A DNA stretch of 64,000 nucleotides from Halorientalis salina (GTDB taxonomy: Archaea; Halobacteriota; Halobacteria; Halobacteriales; Haloarculaceae). The position numbers and the translations under genes are program-made. Below are positions 9,887 through 18,369 of this stretch, piece by piece. The stretch covers positions 1 to 64,000 of the forward strand of contig NZ_SOSC01000014.1 in NCBI RefSeq assembly GCF_005049285.1, given 5' to 3'. Within the stretch, counting starts at the first letter, position 1, and the number at the start of each line of letters is the position of its first letter. A model generated the notes under the pieces. The model made no database searches. It was not told where the DNA came from and was given only the letters and a program-made list of their open reading frames with translations.

Positions 9887-11140
9887 ATGTCCGATGTGAA
9901 TCCGTATCAGAGTTTACGGACACAGATCGACGAGGCGGCACAGTACCTGGACGTGGCCGACGGCCAGATCGAGCGATTGAAAACGCCCGAACGAGTGCTG
10001 GAGACGAACCTGTCCGTGGAGATGGACGACGGATCGATCGAGGTATTTCGGGCTTACCGGTCGCAGTTTAACGGCGACCGCGGCCCGTACAAAGGCGGGA
10101 TCAGGTATCACCCCGGCGTGACACGCGACGAGGTGAAAGCGCTGTCGGGGTGGATGGTGTACAAAACGGCGACGAGCGACATCCCGCTCGGTGGCGGGAA
10201 GGGCGGCATCGTCATCGATCCGAGCGACTACTCCGAGGCCGAACTCGAGCGAATCACGCGCGCGTTCGCCGAAGAGTTGACCCCGCTCATCGGTGTTGAT
10301 CGCGACGTGCCCGCACCCGACGTCAACACGGGCCAGCGGGAGATGAACTGGATCAAAGACACCTACGAGACGATCGAGAACACGACCGAACCGGGCGTCA
10401 TCACCGGCAAAGACATCTCCAGCGGCGGGAGCGAGGGTCGGGTCGAAGCGACGGGCCGGTCGACGGTCGTCGCGGCGAGCGAGGCGTTCGAGTACCTGGG
10501 GAAGGACCTCGAAGGGGCGACGGTTGCGGTCCAGGGATACGGCAATGCCGGCTGGATCGCGGCGAAACTCATCTACGAGATGGGAGCGAACGTGGTCGCC
10601 GTTTCGGACTCCAGCGGTGGCATCTATCGCGAGGAGTCCTTCGATCCCGTCGCCGTCAAGGAGTTCAAACGCGAGACAGGCAGCGTCGTCGGGTACCCGG
10701 ACGCCGACCGGGAACTGACCAACGACGAACTGCTCACGCTGGACGTCGACCTCCTCGTTCCGGCCGCACTCGAGAACGCCATCGACGAGCAGCTCGCTCC
10801 CGACATCGCGGCGGACGTGATTTCCGAAGCCGCGAACGGCCCGATCACCCCGGCCGCCGACGAGATTCTCAGGGAGGAAGACGTCCTCGTCGTGCCGGAC
10901 ATCCTCGCGAACGCCGGGGGCGTCGTGGTGTCGTACTTCGAGTGGGTGCAAAACCGCCAGCGGTTCTACTGGTCCGAGGATCGTGTCAACGAGGAACTCG
11001 ACGAGACCATCGTCGACCAGTTCCAAACCCTCATCGACGCCTACGAGAGCCGGGACCTCCCGTCGCTCCGGATTGCCGCCTACGTCGTCGCACTGGAACG
11101 CGTCATCGATGCCGGTGAAGAGGCCGGAACCTGGCCCTGA
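9887..11140 (+). CDS. gdhB: Glu/Leu/Phe/Val dehydrogenase, second paralogue
   Basis: This 417-residue second glutamate dehydrogenase family member shows [25 protein letters not shown], the Rossmann motif [12 protein letters not shown] and the C-terminal [18 protein letters not shown]. Compared with the gene at 8130 the middle loop differs ([17 protein letters not shown] against [17 protein letters not shown]), so the two belong to different haloarchaeal subgroups rather than being a recent duplication. Different coenzyme use or direction (assimilation against catabolism) is known among haloarchaeal GDHs and is a reasonable guess. The gene has its own AT-rich upstream region. Confidence 0.93.
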   Translation: MSDVNPYQSLRTQIDEAAQYLDVADGQIERLKTPERVLETNLSVEMDDGSIEVFRAYRSQFNGDRGPYKGGIRYHPGVTRDEVKALSGWMVYKTATSDIPLGGGKGGIVIDPSDYSEAELERITRAFAEELTPLIGVDRDVPAPDVNTGQREMNWIKDTYETIENTTEPGVITGKDISSGGSEGRVEATGRSTVVAASEAFEYLGKDLEGATVAVQGYGNAGWIAAKLIYEMGANVVAVSDSSGGIYREESFDPVAVKEFKRETGSVVGYPDADRELTNDELLTLDVDLLVPAALENAIDEQLAPDIAADVISEAANGPITPAADEILREEDVLVVPDILANAGGVVVSYFEWVQNRQRFYWSEDRVNEELDETIVDQFQTLIDAYESRDLPSLRIAAYVVALERVIDAGEEAGTWP

Positions 11141-11254
11141 AGCCAGTCTCTACGCAAAATTCCGAGACGACGCTCGCCCGTGTAGCGTAAGTTTCCGGAT
11201 GGAAACGCCCTTTTGACGCCACGGTACTAGCAAAATCCCGAGCGAGCCAGATGG

Positions 11255-12436
11255 ATGACTGACTCACGAGACGAACCGGAGCCGCCCATCGCCACTGACC
11301 GATCGACTGCAGCCCGTGTGAGTGACGCTGTCGAACTGCTCGACCCGGCGTATTTCGGCTTCGTGATGTCGACGGGCATCGTCTCGATCGCCTTCCGAGA
11401 ACTCGGGATCGACGTCGTCGCCTGGCCACTGACGCTGCTCACGATCGGGAGTTACGTACTCCTGCTCGGGTTGTTCGGGGCCAGACTCAAGGTGTTTCCT
11501 GGTCGGTTCGTCGCGGACCTGCGCGACAGGGAGAAACACTGGGGGACGCTAACGTGTATCGTCGCAACGAACACCGTCGGCATCCAGGCAATAATCTTCT
11601 TCGAGGCCGTCCAAGTCGCGGCGATACTCTGGCTGAGTACTGTCGTAGCCACACCGCTCCTGTTGTACTACCTGTTCGCGACTGAGATCATCGGGGCCAA
11701 CAAAGCCGATGTCAGCGAGCGCATCGACGGTGCGTTCCTGCTCGTGATCGTCTGTCTGCAGTCGTTAGCGATTCTGGGAGCCTCCCTGTCGACGGCAGTA
11801 ACGGGATATTCGAACGGGATCGTCCTGTTGAGCATGAGTTACTTCGCAGCGGGATACGTTCTCTATTTTGTCGTCGTCACGATCGTCATCTATCGACTGT
11901 TCGATGGGGCGGTCCGGCCCGACGACTGGACCGGGCCGTACTGGATCACGATGGGCGCGGCGGCTATCACGACCTTGGCCGGCGCGACGCTGGGACCGCG
12001 ACTCACGGCAGTGACAGCCTGGGAACCGATCGCACCCCTACTCGTCGGAGTCACGTTCCTCGCGTGGGCGATTGCCTCCTGGTGGATTCCGCTGTTGCTC
12101 GCCATCGACATCTGGAAGTTCACAACTGGCGATATCGAGGGCCGACCGCCAGTATGGGTGCTCACCGTCCCGTGGTCACGGCTCGGATTCGGCAACCGCC
12201 TCCACACGTACGCTCCGACTGCATGGGGACGGGTCTTCCCGATGGGTATGTACACCGCCTGTACTGTGAATCTGGCCGGCATTAGCGCGTTCAAATCCTT
12301 GGCACTCGGTCCCGTCTACTGGGGATGGTTCGCGCTATTCGTCTGGGCACTAACGCTCGTTGGCACCGTCCGTGCCAGCCTGTCCGTATTGTTCCGGGGA
12401 GTAAGACCGAAACCCAGCGCTGACGAATCGGTCTAA
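11255..12436 (+). CDS. TDT-family transporter (tellurite resistance/dicarboxylate type)
   Basis: This 393-residue polytopic membrane protein has about ten hydrophobic segments. The opening LDPAYFGFVMSTGIVSIAF is characteristic of the tellurite-resistance/C4-dicarboxylate transporter family (TehA, Mae1, SLAC1). Members act as anion or dicarboxylate channels or exporters. It lies downstream of two glutamate dehydrogenases, so a link with 2-oxoacid or dicarboxylate handling is attractive but unproven. The N-terminal ~25 residues are acidic and cytoplasmic. It is transcribed in the same direction after a 114-nt gap. Confidence 0.85.
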   Translation: MTDSRDEPEPPIATDRSTAARVSDAVELLDPAYFGFVMSTGIVSIAFRELGIDVVAWPLTLLTIGSYVLLLGLFGARLKVFPGRFVADLRDREKHWGTLTCIVATNTVGIQAIIFFEAVQVAAILWLSTVVATPLLLYYLFATEIIGANKADVSERIDGAFLLVIVCLQSLAILGASLSTAVTGYSNGIVLLSMSYFAAGYVLYFVVVTIVIYRLFDGAVRPDDWTGPYWITMGAAAITTLAGATLGPRLTAVTAWEPIAPLLVGVTFLAWAIASWWIPLLLAIDIWKFTTGDIEGRPPVWVLTVPWSRLGFGNRLHTYAPTAWGRVFPMGMYTACTVNLAGISAFKSLALGPVYWGWFALFVWALTLVGTVRASLSVLFRGVRPKPSADESV

Positions 12437-12661
12437 AAAGGACAGCTTCCGCTCGATATGTGTCAGTTGCAAGTATCGGTACGTCGCTCGTCGCTGTGAG
12501 TGGTGTTGGCCACAGCCTGCTCAACAGCGGACAGATATACGGCTTCGAACACGGTGACCGATGCAGCAGATCAATTCGAAGGATTCGTCGACTGGCCACC
12601 GGCAACCGCGGTCGTGGCAACAGGGGAACTCCTTATCAAACCGGCCCATGTATCGCTCCCT

Positions 12662-12889
12662 ATGAGTCAGGAATCGATCGCCGATACGATCAAATTCCGT
12701 GCTGGCCCGGTCAAAGAGGGCCCAACGGAACTCGATTCCGTGCATCTGGACGGGCTCAATAGTAGCGAACTCGGACGAAAGGAACTTCCCCAGCTGCTTC
12801 GGCGAGCGATGACCAACGACGACGAGATCCCGATTTACGAGCGCTATTCGGCGGGTGACCTCTCGGAGGGGGCTGGTCGCAGTCGCTAA
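12662..12889 (+). CDS. hypothetical acidic protein, 75 aa
   Basis: This is a short acidic reading frame with haloarchaeal codon usage between the TDT transporter and the integrase. The frame is open from 12500, but the ATG at 12662 gives the most protein-like start. No family, membrane segment or metal motif was recognised. Its closeness to the integrase suggests it may belong to accessory DNA. It is probably real but functionally unassigned. Confidence 0.45.
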   Translation: MSQESIADTIKFRAGPVKEGPTELDSVHLDGLNSSELGRKELPQLLRRAMTNDDEIPIYERYSAGDLSEGAGRSR

Positions 12890-12953
12890 CAGCCCCTCGT
12901 GGACCGGAATCGGTGAGATTCCGGGTTGCCACCTGCTCTCGTGACAAAACCGT

Positions 12954-14207
12954 ATGAATCGAAATACCGCATCGACACGTGATGGTTCGACACCGCTCGC
13001 GAGTTCCTTCGAGCGTTACCTGCAGGACAAGGGGAAAGGCCGCGGTGGCGACGGCGGAAACTACCGGCGCAACGCGTCGCGCGAACTCGAACGATTCGCC
13101 GAGTGGGCTGGCGGCGACCGGGGCGACGACGGCTGGACCGGCATCGTCCCCGACGACCTCGACCGTGAACCCACCTTCGACGACCTCGACGAACGAGTGT
13201 TCCGGGAGTATGCCCGACATCTCGCCGGAGATCGCGGACTCAAACAGAACACCGTCCAGACGTATTACCGCTACATCTCTGCGTGGTGTGGCTGGTGCGT
13301 CAACGAGGGGTACCTTGAGGCGCACTACGCCCAACGAGCGAGCGCGATGGCACCACTCCCGGAGGACGACGGCCGAAAGCCCGGCGACCAGCAGGCCTGG
13401 ACGTCCGAGCAACGCCACGCGCTTACCCGTCACGTCGACGAGCAAGCCCGCACTGCCATCGAGACGTACACGACACTCCCGGAGGATGCCGATCCACTCG
13501 ACAGGCAGCGAGCACGCTATGAGGCGCTGAAGACCGCGCGTGACCGCGCGCTCGTGTTCCTTCTCGCGTACACCGCCGTCCGCGTCGGCGAACTACTCCG
13601 AGACCCGAACGACCCTCGCCGGCGCGGGGTCCGGTGGGAAGAGATCGCGCTCGACGACGGGAGCATGGACGTCTATCGGAAGAAACAGCAATGGGACGCC
13701 GCGAGTCTGCCCGATCCAGTGATTTCGCCGCTTCGGAGTTACCGTACGCTCATGGACCCGCCGACTGAGCGCTGGCCGGTGTTCCCGACCTTCGATCAGC
13801 GAACGCTGGCGACGCTCGTGCGGGAGGAACTCGCTGATCGAGGTGATCGTCCGGATGCCGTCGACGAGCGACGTGAGGAGTGCGCTCGTGACCTCCTGCT
13901 GGCGCTCGACGAGGACATTCGTCCGCCATCGATCACGACAGATGGTGCCCGGTCGATTCTCCAGCGGCTCTCGGACGAGACAGCGATCGAGATCGACCAT
14001 CCGAAACACGACTATCTCGCGCCCCACGGCGGGCGACGTGGGATGGGCGAGGTTCTGGTTCGCGCGTTCGGCTACACTGTCGCCGCCCGGTATCTCGACA
14101 ACTCCGAGGAAATGGTGCGAGAGCGCTATTCGCACATCGAAGCGGGTGAGCTGGGAGACGTCGCGACGGAGGCACTCGAAGAGATCGACAGTCTCGGTAA
14201 TAATTAG
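12954..14207 (+). CDS. site-specific tyrosine recombinase/integrase
   Basis: This 417-residue protein has an N-terminal SAM-like core-binding domain (about 15-135) and a C-terminal catalytic domain (about 150-410). Catalytic candidates are Arg210 in TAVRVGELL, His358 and Arg361 in HGGRRG, and the nucleophile Tyr392 in RERYSHIE. The second histidine/tryptophan position is not obvious. Haloarchaeal integrases of this type drive integration of plasmids, viruses or islands, or resolve dimers. No tRNA gene or clear attachment repeat is visible next to it. A palindrome and a gene scrap follow immediately. Confidence 0.88.
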   Translation: MNRNTASTRDGSTPLASSFERYLQDKGKGRGGDGGNYRRNASRELERFAEWAGGDRGDDGWTGIVPDDLDREPTFDDLDERVFREYARHLAGDRGLKQNTVQTYYRYISAWCGWCVNEGYLEAHYAQRASAMAPLPEDDGRKPGDQQAWTSEQRHALTRHVDEQARTAIETYTTLPEDADPLDRQRARYEALKTARDRALVFLLAYTAVRVGELLRDPNDPRRRGVRWEEIALDDGSMDVYRKKQQWDAASLPDPVISPLRSYRTLMDPPTERWPVFPTFDQRTLATLVREELADRGDRPDAVDERREECARDLLLALDEDIRPPSITTDGARSILQRLSDETAIEIDHPKHDYLAPHGGRRGMGEVLVRAFGYTVAARYLDNSEEMVRERYSHIEAGELGDVATEALEEIDSLGNN

Positions 14208-14226
14208 CTGAATTGAGGCGCTAAGC

Positions 14227-14276
14227 CCCCTTCCTCAGCGAGCGCAGACCGAAGGGAAGGCGCGAGCAGGGAGGGG
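14227..14276. repeat. 9-bp-stem palindrome with 32-nt loop, IS605-end-like
   Basis: CCCCTTCCT (14227-14235) pairs with AGGGAGGGG (14268-14276) with one T-G wobble. The left arm is led in by TAAGC, as in the other palindromes in this window at 16351, 19727 and 25630, which have two-base loops. Here the loop is 32 nt. It begins 20 nt after the integrase stop, so it could also act as a terminator. Assignment to an IS200/IS605-type end is by resemblance. Confidence 0.45.
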
Positions 14277-14294
14277 ATACAGCGCCGCACAGTT

Positions 14295-14432
14295 TTCATA
14301 CACGATTCGGTCGAGGCCACGGACGACGCTGGTATCACTCTCGTTGACGAACTGTTCGAGAGGGACCTGCTGCAGTCACATCTCGAGAGTAGCTGCGAAC
14401 GGACTCCCACCGTCTGTAACAGATATCTGTAA
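14295..14432 (+). pseudogene. 46-codon acidic gene scrap
   Basis: This is an open frame with no start codon of its own that reads as an acidic haloarchaeal C-terminus (HDSVEATDDAGITLVDELF near the beginning) and ends at TAA 14430-14432. It follows the palindrome directly. It may be the tail of a gene whose front was lost. The family was not recognised. Confidence 0.3.
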
Positions 14433-14558
14433 CGGACAGTCTGTGTACGGCCGAGACTGCTCGCATCAGTAGTGACGGTTGCGATCTCTGCCGTTATCGT
14501 GTCTGACTCGCTTCGAGAATCGATAGCAGCAACTCGGCGAAGGCGTCTGGAGAAAGCG

Positions 14559-14921
14559 TCACTCCTCGTCTCGTAACCGCGAGTGTCGCTCCTCGAACTC
14601 CTCGTCAGTGAGGTCGCCACGGGCATACGCGAGTCGGAGTTCCTCCAGGGCCGGATCAGACGCGCCATCACCGCGGAACCCGCTCACGACTCCGTTGTAG
14701 AGGAAATACCCGATCCCGAGCAGGACGACGAGCCAGCCGACCATCATTCCAATGCCCCACATCGGTGAGAGACCGCCAGCCATCCCGTTCCCCCACGACC
14801 ACCCCATCATACCCATCATCGGCATCATCAGCGCCATCATTATGAGCGGAAAGAGAACGATGGCCCCAAGCACGATTACGACGATTCGAAACGAACGATC
14901 GTTCGAGTGCTGTGTTTCCAT
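14559..14921 (-). CDS. SHOCT-domain Met-rich membrane protein
   Basis: This 120-residue protein has two hydrophobic segments (about 12-40 and 56-78) separated by a methionine- and tryptophan-rich stretch (MMALMMPMMGMMGW). It ends in a SHOCT motif (LEELRLAYARGDLTDEEFEER, about 92-112). SHOCT is a short C-terminal oligomerisation-type module. Methionine clusters of this kind often bind Cu(I) or Ag(I), which fits the nearby metal permease at 16694. The start is set at the ATG at 14921; the longer frame to 15074 is less plausible. A second protein of the same plan lies at 18370. Confidence 0.8.
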   Translation of the reverse strand: METQHSNDRSFRIVVIVLGAIVLFPLIMMALMMPMMGMMGWSWGNGMAGGLSPMWGIGMMVGWLVVLLGIGYFLYNGVVSGFRGDGASDPALEELRLAYARGDLTDEEFEERHSRLRDEE

Positions 14922-15200
14922 ACACGTATCGCCTCTGTTGGTCGCCACCACCATGTGAGTTCTCCCGTTTCCGTGACTCTCGGGGAGGAACACCCGGAGA
15001 AAGTGCAGATGCAAGCACCACTCATCTATGCCGAGCTCCCGAGGATGGACTAGAGCCGGCTTCCCGAGCGACATGGTCCGATCAACAGGAGCGAGCGCAG
15101 TCGCGTCACTCGAAACCGCTTCGCGCAGGTCCGTCGCCCAGCGAGCAACGAACGAAACAGCAAGGCTGCATAGTCACCGGTGCTCGTGTGAGGTGTCCCG

Positions 15201-16202
15201 GTGAACGTCGTCCCACTCCTTGTGGGGGCAGTACTGCTCGGAGTCACAGTCACTGATCTCCTCTGGACGACGCTGTGGGTCGAGGGCGGTGCAGGGCCGC
15301 TCACGTCCCGATTGATGCGTGGGACGTGGCGAGCGCTCCGGGCTGTCAGCGGTCGGTCGCAGCGGATTCTCACTGTTTCCGGACCAATCGTTCTCGTGCT
15401 CGGGCTCCTCGTGTGGATCGCACTCTTCTGGGTGGGGTGGACGTTGGTCTTCGCTGGGATCGAGAACGCCATTATCGGCACGGGCGAGCCGGGTCCCATC
15501 TCCTGGACCGAACGGGTCTACTTCGTCGGCTCCTCGCTGTTCACGCTGGGCAATGGCGACTTCATTCCGACGGACGGCATCTGGCAGATCCTCACCGTCC
15601 TCACGACCGCGAGCGGAATGCTCTTCATCACGTTGATCGTGAGCTACGTCATTTCGGTCCTCGACGCCGTGACGCAAAAGCGGGCGTTCGCCAGCGACGT
15701 CAGCGGGCTCGGGCAGGACGGGACGACCATCGTTCGGACTGCGTGGGACGGCGAGACGTTCTCCGGGCTCGAACTGCCGCTCAATTCGATCGCGGCTGAC
15801 GTCAACGAACTCACGACGAACCACTACGCGTATCCGATCCTCCACTACTTCTACACCGAACGGCGTGACTACGTGACCGTCCTCAGCATCGTCGCCCTCG
15901 ACGAGGCACTGACACTCCTGCGATTCGGCGTTCCCGAAGCCGAACGGCCGAGTACGGTGGTCATCCACAGTGCGCGTGCGAGCGTCGGGAACTACATCGA
16001 CGCCGTCACGTCGCCGTTCGCGCACACTGCCGAGCAAAGCCCACCGCCGCCGGATCTGGATCGCCTCCGAAAAGACGATATTCCAACAGTGTCCGACGAG
16101 ACGTTTGTGGAGTCGCTCACTGAAATAACGGAGCGGCGACGGCAATTACGCGGGATCGTCGATGGCGACGCTCGTGACTGGCCATCCGGCCAAGACGACT
16201 GA
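15201..16202 (+). CDS. two-TM ion channel with variant selectivity filter
   Basis: This 333-residue membrane protein has hydrophobic segments at about 3-25, 62-88 and 128-152, and a pore loop with SLFTLGNGDF at 112-121. The position corresponds to the K+ channel signature TVGYGD, with Leu for Val and Asn for Tyr. The cytoplasmic C-terminal half (about 155-333) is acidic with no recognised ligand domain. It starts with GTG at 15201. Prokaryotic two-TM channels are usually K+-selective, but the filter change makes selectivity uncertain. It lies between two SHOCT genes. Confidence 0.75.
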   Translation: MNVVPLLVGAVLLGVTVTDLLWTTLWVEGGAGPLTSRLMRGTWRALRAVSGRSQRILTVSGPIVLVLGLLVWIALFWVGWTLVFAGIENAIIGTGEPGPISWTERVYFVGSSLFTLGNGDFIPTDGIWQILTVLTTASGMLFITLIVSYVISVLDAVTQKRAFASDVSGLGQDGTTIVRTAWDGETFSGLELPLNSIAADVNELTTNHYAYPILHYFYTERRDYVTVLSIVALDEALTLLRFGVPEAERPSTVVIHSARASVGNYIDAVTSPFAHTAEQSPPPPDLDRLRKDDIPTVSDETFVESLTEITERRRQLRGIVDGDARDWPSGQDD

Positions 16203-16350
16203 TGGCCGATACGATGTCAGCTTCCCTCGTCACCGTGACGAGTCACGGTATCACCCGCCGTCGTAGCATCGTGATTGTAAAGCAAATCTGGAGAGGTCGC
16301 GCATCGGTCCCGAGATTCCAACGCGGGTCACACGAGGAACAGCACGGAAG

Positions 16351-16370
16351 CCCACGACTTCAGTCGTGGG
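16351..16370. mobile_element. perfect 9-bp palindrome, IS200/IS605 right-end-like
   Basis: CCCACGACT and AGTCGTGGG flank the loop TC, preceded by CGGAAG. Haloarchaeal IS200/IS605/IS1341 elements carry subterminal hairpins of this form at the right end. No transposase is next to it on either side. The stop codon of the frameshifted membrane gene (minus strand, 16360-16362) falls in the loop, so the element end has invaded or replaced that gene's terminus. Confidence 0.6.
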
Positions 16371-16687
16371 TAGCTGATTCCTTGCCGTGGCGGCGATACG
16401 CATCAGCGAGCGCAGGAATGCCGAGCGGAAATGCCAGAATCCCGAACGCAAACAGGGCGTGCTTTGCGTACGACGAGGTACGATGGGCGAGGATGGCCGC
16501 ACCCACTCCGAGAAGCACGACACCCTATGCCAAATTGTTCCAGAGCGGGTCGTACGGAGAACAGTACAGCCAGCGACGAGTACGTACGTACCCACGACGC
16601 CAGTCGAGAGGGAGTCTCGGGGAGCGTCCACTGTCGGGACCCGGCACCATCTTGCCGGCCGAATACCGTGAACGGAGGGTCAGCCAT
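16360..16687 (-). pseudogene. small membrane protein interrupted by a frameshift
   Basis: Starting at ATG 16687, 7 nt after the permease stop, one frame reads through a hydrophobic segment (YSSLAVLFSVRPALEQFGIG) and then becomes arginine-rich. The neighbouring frame, entered by skipping one base of the CCC run at 16523-16525 (GGG on the coding strand), continues as GVVLLGVGAAILAH and later FAFGILAFPLGIPALADAY before ending at 16360. Joined, they give about 108 residues with two or three membrane helices. Without a shift the second frame carries an in-frame TAG. Possible explanations are decay, a sequencing slip or programmed shifting. Confidence 0.6.
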
Positions 16688-16693
16688 GGTCGA

Positions 16694-18097
16694 TCAGTGG
16701 TGGTCGTGTCCGCCGGCGGTTCCTGCACCCGACGCCTGTGGGTGTTTATCCGAGAAGTCGGACGGACGCTTCTGGAACGCCTCCTTACACCTGTTCGAGC
16801 AGAAGTAGTACGTCTCGTCGTCGTGGGTACTGCTCGGACCGCTGTCGTCGGTTCGCATCCCACAGACGGGGTCGCGGTACTGGCCAGGTGCGCCGAGGCC
16901 GCGTCGGTAGACGTACAACAGGAAGCCCGACAGTGCGAACGCGATCAGGTTGAGATAGAACGTGTAGTTGAGCTCGAAGTACGTTTGCTCGGTCGCGGTC
17001 TGGCCGCCGGCGAGATCGGGGACGATGCCGAGGGCGGTGAACAACTCTTCCATGAGAAAGCCCGTGAACGCCATCGTCACGAAGAAGACGCCGAGGATGT
17101 ACGCCATCACGTGCCAGCCGTAGTACTTCCGGTAGACGTTCAGGACGGGAATCGTGATGAGGTCGGCGTAGACGAACGCGATGACGCCCGCGAAACTGAT
17201 GCCACCGCCCCACAGCGCCACGGCGAACGGGACGTTCCCCATGCTCCCGACGAAACTGAGCACCGCAATCGTCACGCCCATCACGGCGTTTTCCGCGCTC
17301 ACGAGCATGCCATCGCCCTGCAGGAAGAGCGCGTTCCACACTTGCTGTGGAACGAACACGATCACGAACCCGGAGATGAGGAAGCCGGCGACGACGTCCT
17401 TCCAGATCATCGACCACTCCTTGCGGTACTGGTTGCCAAGTTTGTACCAGCCGCCCCACGAGCGCAGTTCCTCCCGCCAGCCGCCACTGCTGGCGATCTC
17501 CTGCTGGTAGGTCTCCATGCAGCCCGCCGAACAGAATTTGAGCGTCTCACCGCCGTCGGTCGTGAGCGAGTACTCGTCTTTGCCTTCCATTCCGCAGGTC
17601 GGGTCTTCGGTAACGCCGTGGTCGTGATCGCGTTCGTTGAGTTGCGCCCGAACCCGATCGAAGAGGTTCTCGGGCAACGTCAGGTGGACGATGACCGCCA
17701 TGACTGCGATGAGGATGACGCCACCGAGGAGTTCTGCGACGAGGAACTCCCAACCGAGCAGAATCAGGATCATCAGGCCGAGTTCGACGATGAGGTTCGT
17801 CGAGGCAAACATGAAGGCGAGAACGTTCACCACGTGGGCGCCCTTTTTGAACAGGCCCTTACTGATTGCGACAGCACCGAAACTACACCCACTGCTCGCA
17901 GCGCCGAACAGCGTGGCCTTGATGAGACCACTGATGTCTTCGTCCCCGAGCACCTGTGCCATCCGTTCCTTCGAGACGTAGACCTGGACGAGACTGGTGA
18001 TGACGAGTCCCATGATGATCGCCCAGGCTGCCGTCCAGAGGAAGCCCACACCGATCCGTAAGGATTCGAGAATCCCCTCGACGAGAGCGGCTTGCAT
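16694..18097 (-). CDS. SO_0444/DUF318-type metal permease with two YHS domains
   Basis: This 467-residue polytopic permease has membrane segments around 18-38, 93-112, 118-138, 233-250, 270-300, 300-320, 328-348 and 378-397. It carries two YHS/TRASH metal-binding modules: one inserted mid-protein (CGM at 168, FCSAGC 188-193) and one near the C-terminus (CGM at 412, FCSNRC 432-437). The C-terminus ends in GGHDHH. ASSGCSFGA near residue 67 is typical of ArsP/DUF318 permeases. The family is linked to efflux of copper, zinc or arsenic species. The ATG at 18097 is chosen over 18223 because the extra residues are not membrane-like. The frameshifted membrane gene follows by 6 nt. Confidence 0.85.
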   Translation of the reverse strand: MQAALVEGILESLRIGVGFLWTAAWAIIMGLVITSLVQVYVSKERMAQVLGDEDISGLIKATLFGAASSGCSFGAVAISKGLFKKGAHVVNVLAFMFASTNLIVELGLMILILLGWEFLVAELLGGVILIAVMAVIVHLTLPENLFDRVRAQLNERDHDHGVTEDPTCGMEGKDEYSLTTDGGETLKFCSAGCMETYQQEIASSGGWREELRSWGGWYKLGNQYRKEWSMIWKDVVAGFLISGFVIVFVPQQVWNALFLQGDGMLVSAENAVMGVTIAVLSFVGSMGNVPFAVALWGGGISFAGVIAFVYADLITIPVLNVYRKYYGWHVMAYILGVFFVTMAFTGFLMEELFTALGIVPDLAGGQTATEQTYFELNYTFYLNLIAFALSGFLLYVYRRGLGAPGQYRDPVCGMRTDDSGPSSTHDDETYYFCSNRCKEAFQKRPSDFSDKHPQASGAGTAGGHDHH

Positions 18098-18137
18098 GTT
18101 TAGACAATCGCAGTCATGGACTTTGCCGGTTGTCGTT

Positions 18138-18157
18138 ACGAAACCAAACACGAAACC
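18138..18157 (-). promoter_or_regulatory. direct repeat upstream of the metal permease
   Basis: The octamer ACGAAACC occurs at 18138-18145 and 18150-18157, a 12-bp period (about one helical turn), 41-60 nt upstream of the permease start on the minus strand. An AT-rich TATGTAAAG follows further upstream. It could be an operator for a metal sensor. This is a single-locus observation. Confidence 0.35.
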
Positions 18158-18322
18158 GAACTTTACATACGATTCCAAACCTCGAATCCCCACTCTTCTA
18201 CTACACCGCCGCCTTGTCGGCAAGAATCAGAGCTGTTCCGACTCAGAACGGAGTCTTGAGCATCTAAAACCCACAACTGGCCCAGTATGTGACTACTTGC
18301 TCGTGGTCAGCTCGCCACTTCG

Positions 18323-18330
18323 ATATTTAA
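18323..18330 (+). promoter_or_regulatory. TATA-like box of the SHOCT gene
   Basis: ATATTTAA lies about 43 nt before the ATG at 18370, so a transcript starting about 25 nt downstream would have a leader of roughly 15-20 nt. The spacing and AT content stand out from the GC-rich surroundings. Confidence 0.5.
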
Positions 18331-18369
18331 GGCACAACCGACGTAAACTATCCCCGCGTACCTCTAGAT

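Larger units (their letters stand above)
14212..14558. other. integrase-to-SHOCT gap with palindrome and gene scrap
   Basis: This gap holds the expanded palindrome at 14227-14276 and a 46-codon open scrap at 14295-14432, described separately. Nothing else coding was recognised. It looks like a join between pieces of unrelated DNA. Confidence 0.5.

Noticed and set aside
12900-14300. tRNA gene serving as integrase attachment site
   Set aside because: No cloverleaf-like segment or GTTCRANYC-type loop was found around the integrase.
16202-18061. 619-codon open frame on the plus strand
   Set aside because: It is antisense to the YHS permease; the translation is His/Glu/Arg-rich without domain features, while the minus strand has clear membrane segments and metal motifs.
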